A stretch of DNA of 64,000 nt from positions 3,038,001 to 3,102,000 of the forward strand of contig NZ_PJNE01000001.1 of assembly GCF_002846495.1 (NCBI RefSeq), given 5' to 3'. This DNA comes from Phycicoccus duodecadis. Its GTDB lineage: Bacteria; Actinomycetota; Actinomycetes; Actinomycetales; Dermatophilaceae. The translations under genes and the position numbers were made by a program. Positions within the stretch are counted from its first letter, which is position 1; every line of letters begins with the position of its first letter. Positions 44,177-52,522 of the stretch are shown here, in pieces. The notes under the pieces were generated by a model, which made no database searches, was not told the origin of the DNA, and was given only the letters and a program-made list of their open reading frames with translations.

Positions 44177-45138
44177 CGCGGCGGCCCGGCCGAGAACGGG
44201 GGCAGCGGGGGCCCCTGGATGCCGTGGGCGTCGAACGCGGCCTTGATGCGGGCGCGCAGCTCGCGCTGCACCCCGAAGTTCTCGCCCGGCAGGCACTTGG
44301 CCAGCACCCGCACGGTGACGGTCTGGCCGGTGATGGAGTCGACGCCCAGCACGGTCGGCGCCTCGAGGAGCTTGTCGGACCATTCGGGGTCCGCCCCGAA
44401 CGCCTCGGACGCCCCGCGCACCACGCCGAGCACCTTCTCGATGTCCTCGCGGTACGACACCGGCATGTCGACCCACGCGGCCGAGAAGCCCTGCGAGCGG
44501 TTGCCGATGCGGACGATCTCGCCGTTGCGGACGTACCACGTGATGCCGTCGGCGTCGCGCAGCCGGGTGACGCGCAGGGTGACCTCCTCGACGGTGCCGA
44601 TCGCCTCGCCGGTGTCGATGACGTCGCCGACCCCGTACTGGTCCTCGAAGATCATGAAGATCCCCGACAGGAAGTCCTTGACCAGGCTCTGCGCGCCGAA
44701 GCCGATCGCGACGCCGCCCACGCCGGCCGAGGCCAGCAGCGGCCCCAGCGGCAGCCCCACCAGGGCCATGACGGTCAGCAGGGTGACGACGCCGACCACG
44801 AACGTCGAGATGCTGCGCAGCAGCGAACCCATCGTCTCGACCCGCTGCCGGTGCCGCTCGTGCGCGACGCCGGTGGCGGCCGCCGCGAGGATCCGCCCGG
44901 CGGCGACGTTGGTGGCCAGCCGGGTCGCGGTCCGCGACGTCATGGTGGCCACCACCCGGCCGATCAGGCGGTGCAGCAGCCACCGCGCCACGACGCCCAT
45001 GACCAGCACGAGCAGCACCCGGACGCCGTCGGTGACGAGCCACTGCTGGGCGCGTTCGGCGACCGTGGCGAGCACGTCGGCGTTCAGCCCGGTCAGGCCG
45101 GGCAGGGTGAGGGCGGGGGTGGCGTCAGTCACGGGCAT
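44173..45138 (-). CDS. Mechanosensitive ion channel, MscS family
   Basis: 321 residues. Three membrane helices (about 35-55, 92-112, 118-140); the pore helix reads PLLASAGVGGVAIGFGAQSLVKDFL, the Gly/Ala-packed TM3 of MscS. The beta domain follows directly (GVGDVIDTGEAIGTVEEVTLRVTRLRD) and then the alpha/beta C-terminal cage. It releases solutes on hypo-osmotic shock. ATG 45138 has AGGAG close by; GTG 45132 is an alternative. Its start overlaps the pepN stop by 14 bp, so the two are coupled. Confidence 0.95.
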   Translation of the reverse strand: MPVTDATPALTLPGLTGLNADVLATVAERAQQWLVTDGVRVLLVLVMGVVARWLLHRLIGRVVATMTSRTATRLATNVAAGRILAAAATGVAHERHRQRVETMGSLLRSISTFVVGVVTLLTVMALVGLPLGPLLASAGVGGVAIGFGAQSLVKDFLSGIFMIFEDQYGVGDVIDTGEAIGTVEEVTLRVTRLRDADGITWYVRNGEIVRIGNRSQGFSAAWVDMPVSYREDIEKVLGVVRGASEAFGADPEWSDKLLEAPTVLGVDSITGQTVTVRVLAKCLPGENFGVQRELRARIKAAFDAHGIQGPPLPPFSAGPPR

Positions 45139-47677
45139 CGCGCTCCTGGGCGGTGAGGGCGCGCGCCACGGGGTCGCGGTTCTCGGCGACCAGGCGGCGC
45201 AGCGCGGCGGGGGCGTCGGGATGCTCGTCGAGCCAGGTGCGGGTGGCGTCGAGCAGCCCGGCGTCGGCCAGGGAGCGGGGGTAGAAGCCCAGCACGAGCG
45301 CCTCGATGAGGGCGTGCGAGCCCTGCTGCTCGACGGTGTCGAGCATCGAGAGGTAGCGCTCGACGTAGGGCCGCAGCAGCTCGGCCGGCGTCCCCGCACG
45401 GGTGAAGCCGAGGCCGATCATCTCGACCACCGCGGCGGGCAGGCCACCGTCGACGGCCCCGGCCCGCCAGGCGCGCTCCTTGGCCTCGGCGGTGGGGACC
45501 GCGGCCCGCGCCCGGGCCGCACGCTCGCGAGCGGTCGAGGTGTCCTCGCGCGCCAGCTCGGCGGCGATCTCGGCCTCGCCCGCGGTGCCGGTGGCGGCCA
45601 GCGCGGTGAGCAGGGCCCAGCGCACCTCGAAGTCGACGTCGAGGCCCTCGAGGACGGTGGTGCCCTCGTAGAGCCCGCGCACGACGGCGGGGTCGTCGCC
45701 GGCCGCGGTGAACCCGGCGGCGGCGGTGACCAGCTGGAGCTGGGCGTCACTGCCGGGCTCGGCGTCGCGGGCGATCTCCCAGAGACGGTCGCGGGTGGCC
45801 GCGCGGGTGGCGTCACGGTGCTGGGGGGCGGTGAACTGGAAGACCGCGACGCGGAGCTGGCTGATGAGGGTGCGCACCAGCGTCGAGTCGCTCTCGCCGG
45901 GCAGCGTCGCCAGCACGAGCTCCGCGTAGCGGCGGGCCCCCATCTCACCCTCACGGGTCATGTCCCAGGCCGACGCCATGACCAGCGCGCGGGGCAGCGG
46001 CGAGCCGAAGCCGCGCGGGTGCGCCAGCGCGGTGGCCAGCGAGCGCTCGTCGAGGCGGATCTTGGCGTAGGTGAGGTCGTCGTCGTTGACGAGCAGCAGG
46101 TCGGGCTGCGGGCGGCCGACCAGGGCCGCCAGCTCGGTGACCGGGCCGTCGACGTCGACCTCGAGGGTGTCGGTGCGCTCCAGCGCCCCGTCGCGCACGT
46201 CGTAGAGGCCGACCCGCAGCCGGTGCGGGCGCAGGGTGCCGACGTGCTCGGCCGAGGTCTGCTCGATCGCCGCGGCGGTGACCCGGCCGTGCTCGTCGAC
46301 CTCGAGGTTCGGGCGCAGCGTGTTGACACCGGCGGTCTCGAGCCAGGCCTTGCTCCAGGTGCGCAGGTCGCGCCCGGAGGTGGTCTCGAGCTCGACGAGC
46401 AGGTCGTCGAGGGTGGTGTTGCCCCAGGCGTGGGTGCGGAAGTAGGTGCGCAGCCCGTCGCGGAACGGCTCGCGGCCCACGTAGGCCACGAGCTGCTTGA
46501 GCACCGAGGCGCCCTTGGCGTAGGTGATGCCGTCGAAGTTCACCTCGACGTCGCGCAGGTCCTCGATGGGCGCCACGATCGGGTGCGTGGTGCTCAGCTG
46601 GTCCTGGTCGTAGGCCCAGTCCTTCTCGTGCGTGCAGAAGGTGGTCCACGCGTCGGTCCACTCCGTGGCCTCGGCCTGGCAGGTGGTCGAGGCCCACTCG
46701 GCGAAGGACTCGTTGAGCCAGAGGTCGTCCCACCAGCGCATCGTGACGAGGTCGCCGAACCACATGTGGGCCAGCTCGTGCAGCACGGTGAGGGCCCGGC
46801 GCTCGACCAGGGCCTCGGTGACCTTGGACCGGAAGACGTAGATCTCGGCGATGGTGACGCAGCCCGCGTTCTCCATCGCGCCCATGTTGTACTCCGGCGA
46901 GAACAGCTGGTCGTACTTGGCGAACGGGTAGGCGCAGTCGAACTCCTCCTCGAAGTACGCGAAGCCCTTCTTCGTCAGGTCGAAGAGGTTGTCGGCGTCG
47001 AGGTAGGGGCTGAGGCTGCGACGGCAGAAGATGCCCAGGGGGACCTCGCCGGCGCGGGTGCTGACGCTGTCGCGCACGACGTCGTACGGACCCGCGACCA
47101 GCGCGGTGATGTAGCTCGAGATGCGGGGGGTGCGCGCGAAGGCCCAGGTGGCGGTGCCCTCGCCGGCCGGGGTGGGCTCGGGGGTGGGCGAGTTCGAGAC
47201 GACCTGCCAGTGCGCGGGCGCGGTGACGGTGAAGGCGAAGGCGGCCTTGAGGTCGGGCTGTTCGAACACGGGGAAGGCGCGGCGGCTGTCGGGCACCTCG
47301 AACTGGGTGTAGAGGTAGACCTCGTCGTCGACGGGGTCGACGAACCGGTGCAGCCCCTCACCGAAGTTGGTGTACCGGCCGGTGGCGCGCACGGTCACGG
47401 TGTTGTCGGCAGCCAGCCCGGGCAGGCGGACCCGGCTGTCGGCGAAGTGCTCGGCCGGGTCGAGCGAGGTGCCGTTGAGGACGATCTCCTCGACCGAGGC
47501 GCCGATGAAGTCGAGGAAGGTCTCGGCGCCGGGCTCGGAGCAGGTGAACCGGATGGTGCTGGCTGTCGCGAACGTCTCCGCGCCCGTCGTGACGTCGAGC
47601 TCGACGTCGTGGGTGTCGACGGCGACGAGGGCGGCGCGGGCCGCCGCCTCGACGCGGGTGAGGTTCGTGCCCGGCAC
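45125..47677 (-). CDS. pepN: Aminopeptidase N (M1 family)
   Basis: 850 residues from GTG 47677, which follows AAGGAG by six bases. Substrate motif GAMEN (NMGAMENAGC) and zinc site HELAHMWFGDLVTMRWWDDLWLNESFAEW (quoted in two parts: HELAHMWFGDL and WLNESFAEW), near residue 297. The C-terminal ~300 residues are the helical ERAP1-like domain. Removes N-terminal residues from peptides in the cytosol, a late step of protein turnover that fits the nearby trigger factor and Clp genes. The 42-residue upstream frame extension has no ribosome site and was dropped. Confidence 0.95.
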   Translation of the reverse strand: MPGTNLTRVEAAARAALVAVDTHDVELDVTTGAETFATASTIRFTCSEPGAETFLDFIGASVEEIVLNGTSLDPAEHFADSRVRLPGLAADNTVTVRATGRYTNFGEGLHRFVDPVDDEVYLYTQFEVPDSRRAFPVFEQPDLKAAFAFTVTAPAHWQVVSNSPTPEPTPAGEGTATWAFARTPRISSYITALVAGPYDVVRDSVSTRAGEVPLGIFCRRSLSPYLDADNLFDLTKKGFAYFEEEFDCAYPFAKYDQLFSPEYNMGAMENAGCVTIAEIYVFRSKVTEALVERRALTVLHELAHMWFGDLVTMRWWDDLWLNESFAEWASTTCQAEATEWTDAWTTFCTHEKDWAYDQDQLSTTHPIVAPIEDLRDVEVNFDGITYAKGASVLKQLVAYVGREPFRDGLRTYFRTHAWGNTTLDDLLVELETTSGRDLRTWSKAWLETAGVNTLRPNLEVDEHGRVTAAAIEQTSAEHVGTLRPHRLRVGLYDVRDGALERTDTLEVDVDGPVTELAALVGRPQPDLLLVNDDDLTYAKIRLDERSLATALAHPRGFGSPLPRALVMASAWDMTREGEMGARRYAELVLATLPGESDSTLVRTLISQLRVAVFQFTAPQHRDATRAATRDRLWEIARDAEPGSDAQLQLVTAAAGFTAAGDDPAVVRGLYEGTTVLEGLDVDFEVRWALLTALAATGTAGEAEIAAELAREDTSTARERAARARAAVPTAEAKERAWRAGAVDGGLPAAVVEMIGLGFTRAGTPAELLRPYVERYLSMLDTVEQQGSHALIEALVLGFYPRSLADAGLLDATRTWLDEHPDAPAALRRLVAENRDPVARALTAQERDARD

Positions 47678-47784
47678 GGGGAGCTCCTTGTGGGTGCGGC
47701 GGGCGTCCGGTCCGGACGCAGCCACCAATCCTGTCACGGGCGGGCGGCCGTCCCCGCATCCCCGAGCGGTGGCAGGATGAGTTC

Positions 47785-48414
47785 GTGAGCGAAACCACCG
47801 CACCCCCCCGCGCCGCCGCTGAGTTCTGGTTCGACCCTCTGTGCCCCTGGGCCTGGATGACCTCCCGCTGGATGGGCGAGGTCGAGAAGGTCCGCGACGT
47901 CGACGTCACCTGGTCGGTCATGAGCCTGTCGGTCCTCAACGAGGGCCGCGACCTGCCCGAGGAGTACCGCGCGCTGATGGACCAGGGCTGGGGCCCGGTC
48001 CGCGTCATCACCGCCGCCCGCGCCGCGCACGGTGACGACGTCGTGAAGCCTCTCTACGACGCCATCGGCTCGCGCATCCACCACCAGACGCTGGGCTTCG
48101 ACGAGGCCATCGCCGGTGGCCTGGCCGAGGTCGGCCTCCCGGCGTCGCTGGCCGAGGCCGCCTCCTCCGAGGAGCACGACGAGGCGCTGCGGGCCAGCCA
48201 CCAGCGCGCGATCGACATGGTCGGCGACGACGTGGGCACCCCCGTCGTGGCCGTCGACGGCGTGGCCTTCTTCGGCCCGGTGGTCACCCCGGCGCCCAAG
48301 GGCGAGGCCGCCGGGCTGCTCTGGGACGGCTGCGTCCTCGTGGCACGCACCCCCGGGTTCTACGAGCTCAAGCGCTCGCGGACCGAGGGCCCGATCTTCG
48401 ACACCGAGGGCTGA
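47785..48414 (+). CDS. DsbA-fold oxidoreductase, mycothiol-dependent nitroreductase (Rv2466c) family
   Basis: 209 residues. The N terminus AEFWFDPLCPWAWMTSRWM matches the thioredoxin-fold start of Rv2466c-type enzymes; a helical insertion and the cis-Pro strand VGTPVVAVDGVAFFGPVV follow. As I recall, Rv2466c has CPWC, whereas here the second Cys is Ala (CPWA), so only one active-site thiol remains. It would have to work through a mixed disulfide with mycothiol, if it is active at all. CAGGAT six bases before the GTG suggests a leaderless message. Divergent from pepN and 1 nt before rpiB, hence probably bicistronic with it. Confidence 0.9.
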   Translation: MSETTAPPRAAAEFWFDPLCPWAWMTSRWMGEVEKVRDVDVTWSVMSLSVLNEGRDLPEEYRALMDQGWGPVRVITAARAAHGDDVVKPLYDAIGSRIHHQTLGFDEAIAGGLAEVGLPASLAEAASSEEHDEALRASHQRAIDMVGDDVGTPVVAVDGVAFFGPVVTPAPKGEAAGLLWDGCVLVARTPGFYELKRSRTEGPIFDTEG

Positions 48415-48415
48415 G

Positions 48416-48886
48416 ATGACGCGGGTGCACATCGGCGGCGACCACGCCGCCTTCGAGATGCTCGGCGACCTCGCCGCGTTCCTCGAGGCCGAGGGGCACG
48501 AGGTGGTCCACCACGGGCCGCACACCTACGACGCCCTCGACGACTACCCGGTCTACGTGCTGCGGGCAGCCGCGGCGGTGGCGGCCGAGCCCGACAGCCT
48601 CGGGGTCGTCCTCGGTGGGTCGGGCAACGGCGAGCAGATGGCCGCGAACAAGGTGAAGGGCCTGCGCGCGGCGCTCTGCTACGACGAGGAGCTCGCCCGC
48701 CTGGCGCGCGAGCACAACGACGCGCGGGTCATCAGCATCGGGGCGCGGATGACCGACCCCGAGCTGGCCCGGGCGATGGTGCGCACGTTCGTGGCGACCC
48801 CGTTCAGCGGTGAGGAGCGCCATGCGCGCCGCCTCGCCATGCTCGAGGCCTTCGAGGCCGACGGCACGCTCCCGCCGCTGCCGTGA
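48416..48886 (+). CDS. rpiB: Ribose-5-phosphate isomerase B
   Basis: 156 residues, starting 1 nt after the DsbA-fold gene. Family motifs: IGGDHAAFEMLGDLAAFL, the anion hole GGSGNGEQMAANKVKGLRAAL and HNDARVISIGARM. The loop has GEQ rather than the Cys of E. coli RpiB, the actinobacterial variant in which a Glu is the base. Interconverts ribose-5-phosphate and ribulose-5-phosphate in the pentose phosphate pathway. Confidence 0.95.
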   Translation: MTRVHIGGDHAAFEMLGDLAAFLEAEGHEVVHHGPHTYDALDDYPVYVLRAAAAVAAEPDSLGVVLGGSGNGEQMAANKVKGLRAALCYDEELARLAREHNDARVISIGARMTDPELARAMVRTFVATPFSGEERHARRLAMLEAFEADGTLPPLP

Positions 48887-49010
48887 CCGGGGCCGGCCGA
48901 GCCGGACCTGCCGCATGACCGGCGGGCTGACCTGCGCGAACTCGTAGCGGGCGTGGGCACCGGCGGCTAGGGTCGGGCGCGGCCCCGATCGACGGTGGGA
49001 GGGGAGACGG

Positions 49011-50123
49011 ATGGCAGCCGGGATGTCCCTGAGGTTCAGCAGCAGCGAGTCCGGAGGGTCCGGCACCCGCCGCGTCGTCGCGTCCCGGTTCGCGGGGCTC
49101 GACCCCTCGCGCTTCATCCTGCCCGCCCTGGTCATCCTGCTCGCGGCCATGGGTTTCGGGGTCTTCCTCGTCCCCGAGATCGTGTCGATCGCGTTCGTCT
49201 TCCCGCTGCTGGTGGTGGCGGGGCTGCTGCTCGAGCCCCGCCGGCTGTACGTCGCGCTGGCCGCGTGTGCGGTCGTGGTGGGGGTGTGGGCGCCGAACTC
49301 CGGCATCTCGGTGTCGAGGTTGCTGGGTGCGCTGGTCTCGATCGCGGCCGTGATGTGGCTGAGCCTGCTGGTCGCGCGCTCACGGGCCCAGGTCGGGACG
49401 CGGGGCCTCAGCGGCGACAGGATGTTCGCCGAGCTGCGCGACCGCATCGTCACCGTCGGCCAGGTCCCCGACCTGCCCGCCGGGTGGGCGGCCACCTCGT
49501 GCATCCTGTCGGCCCACGGGGACCGGTTCTCCGGCGACTTCGTGGTGGCCCACCTGCACCCGTGCGGGCGCCGGCTCGAGGTCGCGCTGGTCGACGTCAG
49601 CGGCAAGGGGACGCGGGCCGGGACCCGGTCGCTGCTGCTGTCCGGCGCGCTCGGGGCCCTGCTCGGTGCGGTGCCCGCCGCCGACTTCCTGCGCGTCGCG
49701 AACGACTACCTGCTCCGCCAGCGCTGGGAGGAGGGGTTCGCCACCGCCGTGCACATCGACCTCGACCTGGGCACGGGGGAGTACTCGGTGGCCAACGCGG
49801 GGCACCCGGCCCCTGCTCGCTATACCGGCGGCCGGGCCCGCTGGACCGTCCTCGACGGCGCGCGGGGCCCGCTGCTCGGGGTCGTCCCCGGCAGCACCTT
49901 CCCCCGCCAGAGCGGGCGGCTCGACCGGGGTGACGCCCTGCTCGTGTACTCCGACGGCGTGGTCGAGGCGCGCGACCGCGACCTCACCGACGGCATCGAC
50001 CGGATGCTCGGCGTGGCCACCATGTCCGTGCTGCGCGAGGGCGACGTGGCCCGCGATGTGTGCGAGGCGGCCCGTTCGGGGGAGGATGACGACCGGGCCG
50101 CCCTCGCCGTCCGGCGCGTCTGA
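49011..50123 (+). CDS. Membrane-anchored PP2C-type phosphatase (SpoIIE domain)
   Basis: 370 residues; GGGAGGGGAG precedes the ATG, and TAGGGT at 48968-48973 is a likely -10 box. Three or four membrane helices between residues 35 and 125 (FILPALVILLAAMGFGVFLV, LSVSRLLGALVSIAAVMWL-like). The SpoIIE/PP2C domain fills the rest: GDRFSGDFVVAHLHPCGRRL, VALVDVSGKGTRAG (metal Asp), HIDLDLGTGEYSVANAGHPAP, ALLVYSDGVVEARD (second metal Asp). It should dephosphorylate Ser/Thr, classically on anti-anti-sigma factors, but no STAS or RsbW partner gene is in the window. Confidence 0.9.
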   Translation: MAAGMSLRFSSSESGGSGTRRVVASRFAGLDPSRFILPALVILLAAMGFGVFLVPEIVSIAFVFPLLVVAGLLLEPRRLYVALAACAVVVGVWAPNSGISVSRLLGALVSIAAVMWLSLLVARSRAQVGTRGLSGDRMFAELRDRIVTVGQVPDLPAGWAATSCILSAHGDRFSGDFVVAHLHPCGRRLEVALVDVSGKGTRAGTRSLLLSGALGALLGAVPAADFLRVANDYLLRQRWEEGFATAVHIDLDLGTGEYSVANAGHPAPARYTGGRARWTVLDGARGPLLGVVPGSTFPRQSGRLDRGDALLVYSDGVVEARDRDLTDGIDRMLGVATMSVLREGDVARDVCEAARSGEDDDRAALAVRRV

Positions 50124-50165
50124 GGCGGCCGCGCCCCCGCCCGTCGACCCCGAGGAGACCGTCCC

Positions 50166-50843
50166 GTGGCATCCGGCCCGCTCCTGGACCATGCGCCCCG
50201 CGAGAGCGTGCGCACCTTCACCGCCCGCTGGCGCACCCGCCCGCTCGTCGAGGAACAGATGGCGACGCTGCTGCCCGGCCGGGTCGTCCCCGAGGGCCCG
50301 CTGGTGCCGCGGGAGGCGTTCGGGCGCACCGGTCCCGTGGTGGTCGAGATCGGGTCCGGTCACGGCGCGGCCGCCATCGCCTACGCCGCGAAGCACCCCG
50401 AGGCCGACGTGGTCGCGGTCGACGTCCACGTGCCGGGCATCGCCCGGATGCTGGCCGCCGCCGAGGAGGCCGAGGTGCCGAACCTGTGGGCGTACGTCGG
50501 CGACGCGCTGCCCCTGCTGCGCGAGCGGGTGGCGCAGGCGTCGCTGGATGCCGTGCACCTGTTCTTCCCGGACCCGTGGCACAAGCAGCGGCACGCCAAG
50601 CGGCGGTTCGTGCAGCAGCACACGCTGACCCTGGTGGCCTCGCGGCTGCGACCGGGCGGCCGGCTGCTGGTGGCCACCGACATCGACCGGTACGCCGAGC
50701 ACACCCGGCGCCAGCTGGCGGCCCACGGCGGCTTCGACGTCATCGAGGGCGAGCGGCCCGCGTGGCGCCCCGACGACGGCTTCGAGGCCAAGGGGCTGCG
50801 CGCCGGCCGGACGATCTCGGAGTTCCGCTGCACCGTGCGCTGA
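50166..50843 (+). CDS. trmB: tRNA (guanine-N7-)-methyltransferase
   Basis: 225 residues from GTG 50166. SAM-binding motif VVEIGSGHGAAAIAYAAKHP, acidic EADVVAVDVH, and the TrmB hallmark VHLFFPDPWHKQRHAKRR, which contacts the tRNA. Methylates G46 in the variable loop. Expected N-terminal SVRTFTARWRTR for recognising tRNA is present. It is followed by two tRNA genes, one of them on the opposite strand. Confidence 0.94.
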   Translation: MASGPLLDHAPRESVRTFTARWRTRPLVEEQMATLLPGRVVPEGPLVPREAFGRTGPVVVEIGSGHGAAAIAYAAKHPEADVVAVDVHVPGIARMLAAAEEAEVPNLWAYVGDALPLLRERVAQASLDAVHLFFPDPWHKQRHAKRRFVQQHTLTLVASRLRPGGRLLVATDIDRYAEHTRRQLAAHGGFDVIEGERPAWRPDDGFEAKGLRAGRTISEFRCTVR

Positions 50844-50850
50844 CGAGGCA

Positions 50851-50894
50851 GGCTCCTCCGTCGCCGGGCCCGTCAACGTGTCGGGGTAGCCGGA
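50851..50894. repeat. 44-bp direct repeat, copy 1 (tRNA-Pro 3'-end fragment)
   Basis: Matches 50992-51035 with one mismatch by my reading (GGCTCCTCC versus GGCTCCTTC). It includes the last 14 bases of the tRNA-Pro gene plus half of its terminator, then loses similarity (the T-arm TTCGAA becomes CCCGCG). Confidence 0.8.
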
Positions 50895-50920
50895 CCCGCG
50901 GGGCCCGCCACCTCGTCCCG

Positions 50921-50937
50921 CCCACGCAGAGCGTGGG
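50921..50937. terminator. Short hairpin downstream of trmB
   Basis: CCCACGC-AGA-GCGTGGG, a perfect 7-bp stem with a 3-nt loop, lies 78 nt after the trmB stop. It may end trmB (+) or back up the tRNA-Pro terminator (-). Confidence 0.4.
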
Positions 50938-50983
50938 ACCCGGCTGGCGGGCGCCCGCTCCCGTCATCCGTTCCCGACACGTC

Positions 50984-51014
50984 ACGGGCCCGGCTCCTTC
51001 GTCGCCGGGCCCGT
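50984..51014 (-). terminator. Terminator of tRNA-Pro
   Basis: ACGGGCCCGGC (50984-50994) pairs perfectly with GCCGGGCCCGT (51004-51014), loop of nine bases, beginning 8 bases past the tRNA 3' end on the minus strand. Confidence 0.65.
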
Positions 51015-51035
51015 CAACGTGTCGGGGTAGCCGGA
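50992..51035. repeat. 44-bp direct repeat, copy 2 (overlaps the tRNA-Pro 3' end)
   Basis: Partner of 50851-50894, 141 bp away. It covers the tRNA acceptor 3' strand and the start of the T arm (51022-51035) and part of the terminator. Confidence 0.8.
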
Positions 51036-51095
51036 TTCGAACCGGCGGCCTTCCGCTCCCAAAGCGGACGCGCTACCAAGCTGCGCCATACCCCG
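51022..51095 (-). tRNA. tRNA-Pro (anticodon TGG)
   Basis: Reverse strand gives a 74-nt cloverleaf: acceptor CGGGGTA/TACCCCG, D arm GGCGCAGCTTGGTAGCG, anticodon stem CCGCT/AGCGG with loop TTGGGA centred on TGG, and T arm CCGGTTCGAATCCGG. Discriminator A; CCA is not encoded (CAC follows). It reads CCA/CCG-type proline codons. Confidence 0.95.
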
Positions 51096-51194
51096 CGGCA
51101 CGCGGAACCGTCCGGTCGGACCGGTGGAGATTTCGGATTCCCGTGCGCGCCGCCCTAGGCTAGCGCTGCCTCGCGGTGCACGCCGACGAGGTGC

Positions 51195-51265
51195 GCGGGC
51201 GTAGCTCAATGGTAGAGCCCCAGTCTTCCAAACTGGCTACGCGGGTTCGATTCCCGTCGCCCGCT
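51195..51265 (+). tRNA. tRNA-Gly (anticodon TCC)
   Basis: 71 nt: acceptor GCGGGCG/CGCCCGC, D arm TAGCTCAATGGTAGAGC, anticodon stem CCAGT/ACTGG with loop CTTCCAA (TCC), T arm CGGGTTCGATTCCCG. Discriminator T; no encoded CCA. It reads GGA/GGG glycine codons. Confidence 0.95.
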
Positions 51266-51461
51266 CCGAGAGTCGACGCAGGACAGGCAGGGTTCGTCCC
51301 GGTGGCAGCGGCCGAACCCCCGTCGTCGGTGCACGCGGTCACCGCGAGGACGCGGAAACCGGTCGATGGCGCGGATGTATCCAGGTCAGGAGCGGGCTTC
51401 CGCGCCATCAGCGTGACCAGGCGGAGGTGACGCGTCGATCGTGGCCGGCAGCCAGACGCGC

Positions 51462-52436
51462 TCAGTCCCGTGGGTGCCCCAACAGCCCGAGCCCACCGAC
51501 CAGCGTCCGGCGCCGGGCCGGCACCCGGGCCCACACCGTCTGCTGGGCCAGCAGCGTGAGCCAGCCGGCCGCCGCCATCCCGGTCAGGTTGAGCCCCAGC
51601 TGCGCCAGGCTTCCGCCCACCTCGTGCCATGCCCCGAAGGCCAGACCGAGGGCCACGTTGCCGGCCGCCGGCACCGTGGTCACCGAGATGAACACGCCGG
51701 ACAGCCCGCCGGTGCGGTCCGACGTCAGCGACAGCACCCCGGCCGCTGCCGCCACGACGGCCACGACGAAGCTCCACTTGTCGGGGGTGTAGATGAACGC
51801 CGTGCCGGGCCGGCTGCCGACGACGTCCTGGTACGTGACCCAGCCCAGCGCGCGTCCCAGCAGCGACGCGAGGAACGTCATCACGATCCCGGCCACGAAC
51901 CCCAGCACCAGCGTGCGCACGGCCAGCCCCAGCAGGTGCCCCTTGCGACGCACCAGCGCCAGCCCCACCGCCGCCACCGGCCCGAACTCCGGCCCCAGCA
52001 CCATCGCGCCGATGACGAGGATGGGGGAGTCGAGCACGATCGCGATGCCGGCGATCAGCGTCGCGAGCACCATGAACGACAGGTAGGTCCAGTTCAGCTC
52101 CGAGTCCTCGTAGGCCCGGGCCCCCACCTCGGTCCACACCACGGCGTCGGCACTCGCCCCCGGCGCGCGCCGCTCCGCATCCAGCCCGCTCTGCGAGAGC
52201 CACGTGGCGACCCGCTCGACCCGGATCGTCCCCTCCTCGTGCACCCCCAGCTCCCGCAGGGCGTCGAGCACCGGGTTGGCCCCCTCGCGCGCGATGTCGG
52301 CGGTCACGACGTCGCCCGGCGGGAGGATCGAGGCGCCGCGCATCACGGCCAGCCCGGTGACGTAGTCGTCGCGCTGCAGCACGGCGAGGACGTCGTCGGT
52401 CAGCCGGGCGGGCACGGAGATGCTCAGGGACAGCAC
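51462..52436 (-). CDS. DUF389 membrane protein
   Basis: 324 residues from GTG 52436, with CAGACT six bases upstream (leaderless pattern). A cytosolic N-terminal domain (~1-105, LTDDVLAVLQRDDYVTGLAV) precedes six or seven helices. The family signature is present in LDSPILVIGAMVLGPEFGPVAAV and again in SVTTVPAAGNVALGLAFG. DUF389 proteins (TIGR00341-like) are widespread and uncharacterised; the repeat-like pair of Gly/Pro motifs suggests a transporter or channel. No operon partner. Confidence 0.92.
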   Translation of the reverse strand: MLSLSISVPARLTDDVLAVLQRDDYVTGLAVMRGASILPPGDVVTADIAREGANPVLDALRELGVHEEGTIRVERVATWLSQSGLDAERRAPGASADAVVWTEVGARAYEDSELNWTYLSFMVLATLIAGIAIVLDSPILVIGAMVLGPEFGPVAAVGLALVRRKGHLLGLAVRTLVLGFVAGIVMTFLASLLGRALGWVTYQDVVGSRPGTAFIYTPDKWSFVVAVVAAAAGVLSLTSDRTGGLSGVFISVTTVPAAGNVALGLAFGAWHEVGGSLAQLGLNLTGMAAAGWLTLLAQQTVWARVPARRRTLVGGLGLLGHPRD

Positions 52437-52522
52437 CGGCCCAGTCTGGCGCAGGAACCACCGCGCCGGGCCACCCGAGGGGCGGCCCGGCGCGAGGGGA
52501 CGTGCGCGGGAGGGAGCGGGGG

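Noticed and set aside
51176..51430. 84-codon plus-strand frame over tRNA-Gly
   Set aside because: It translates the tRNA itself (MVEPQSSKLATRVRFPSPAP is the typical tRNA-derived peptide).
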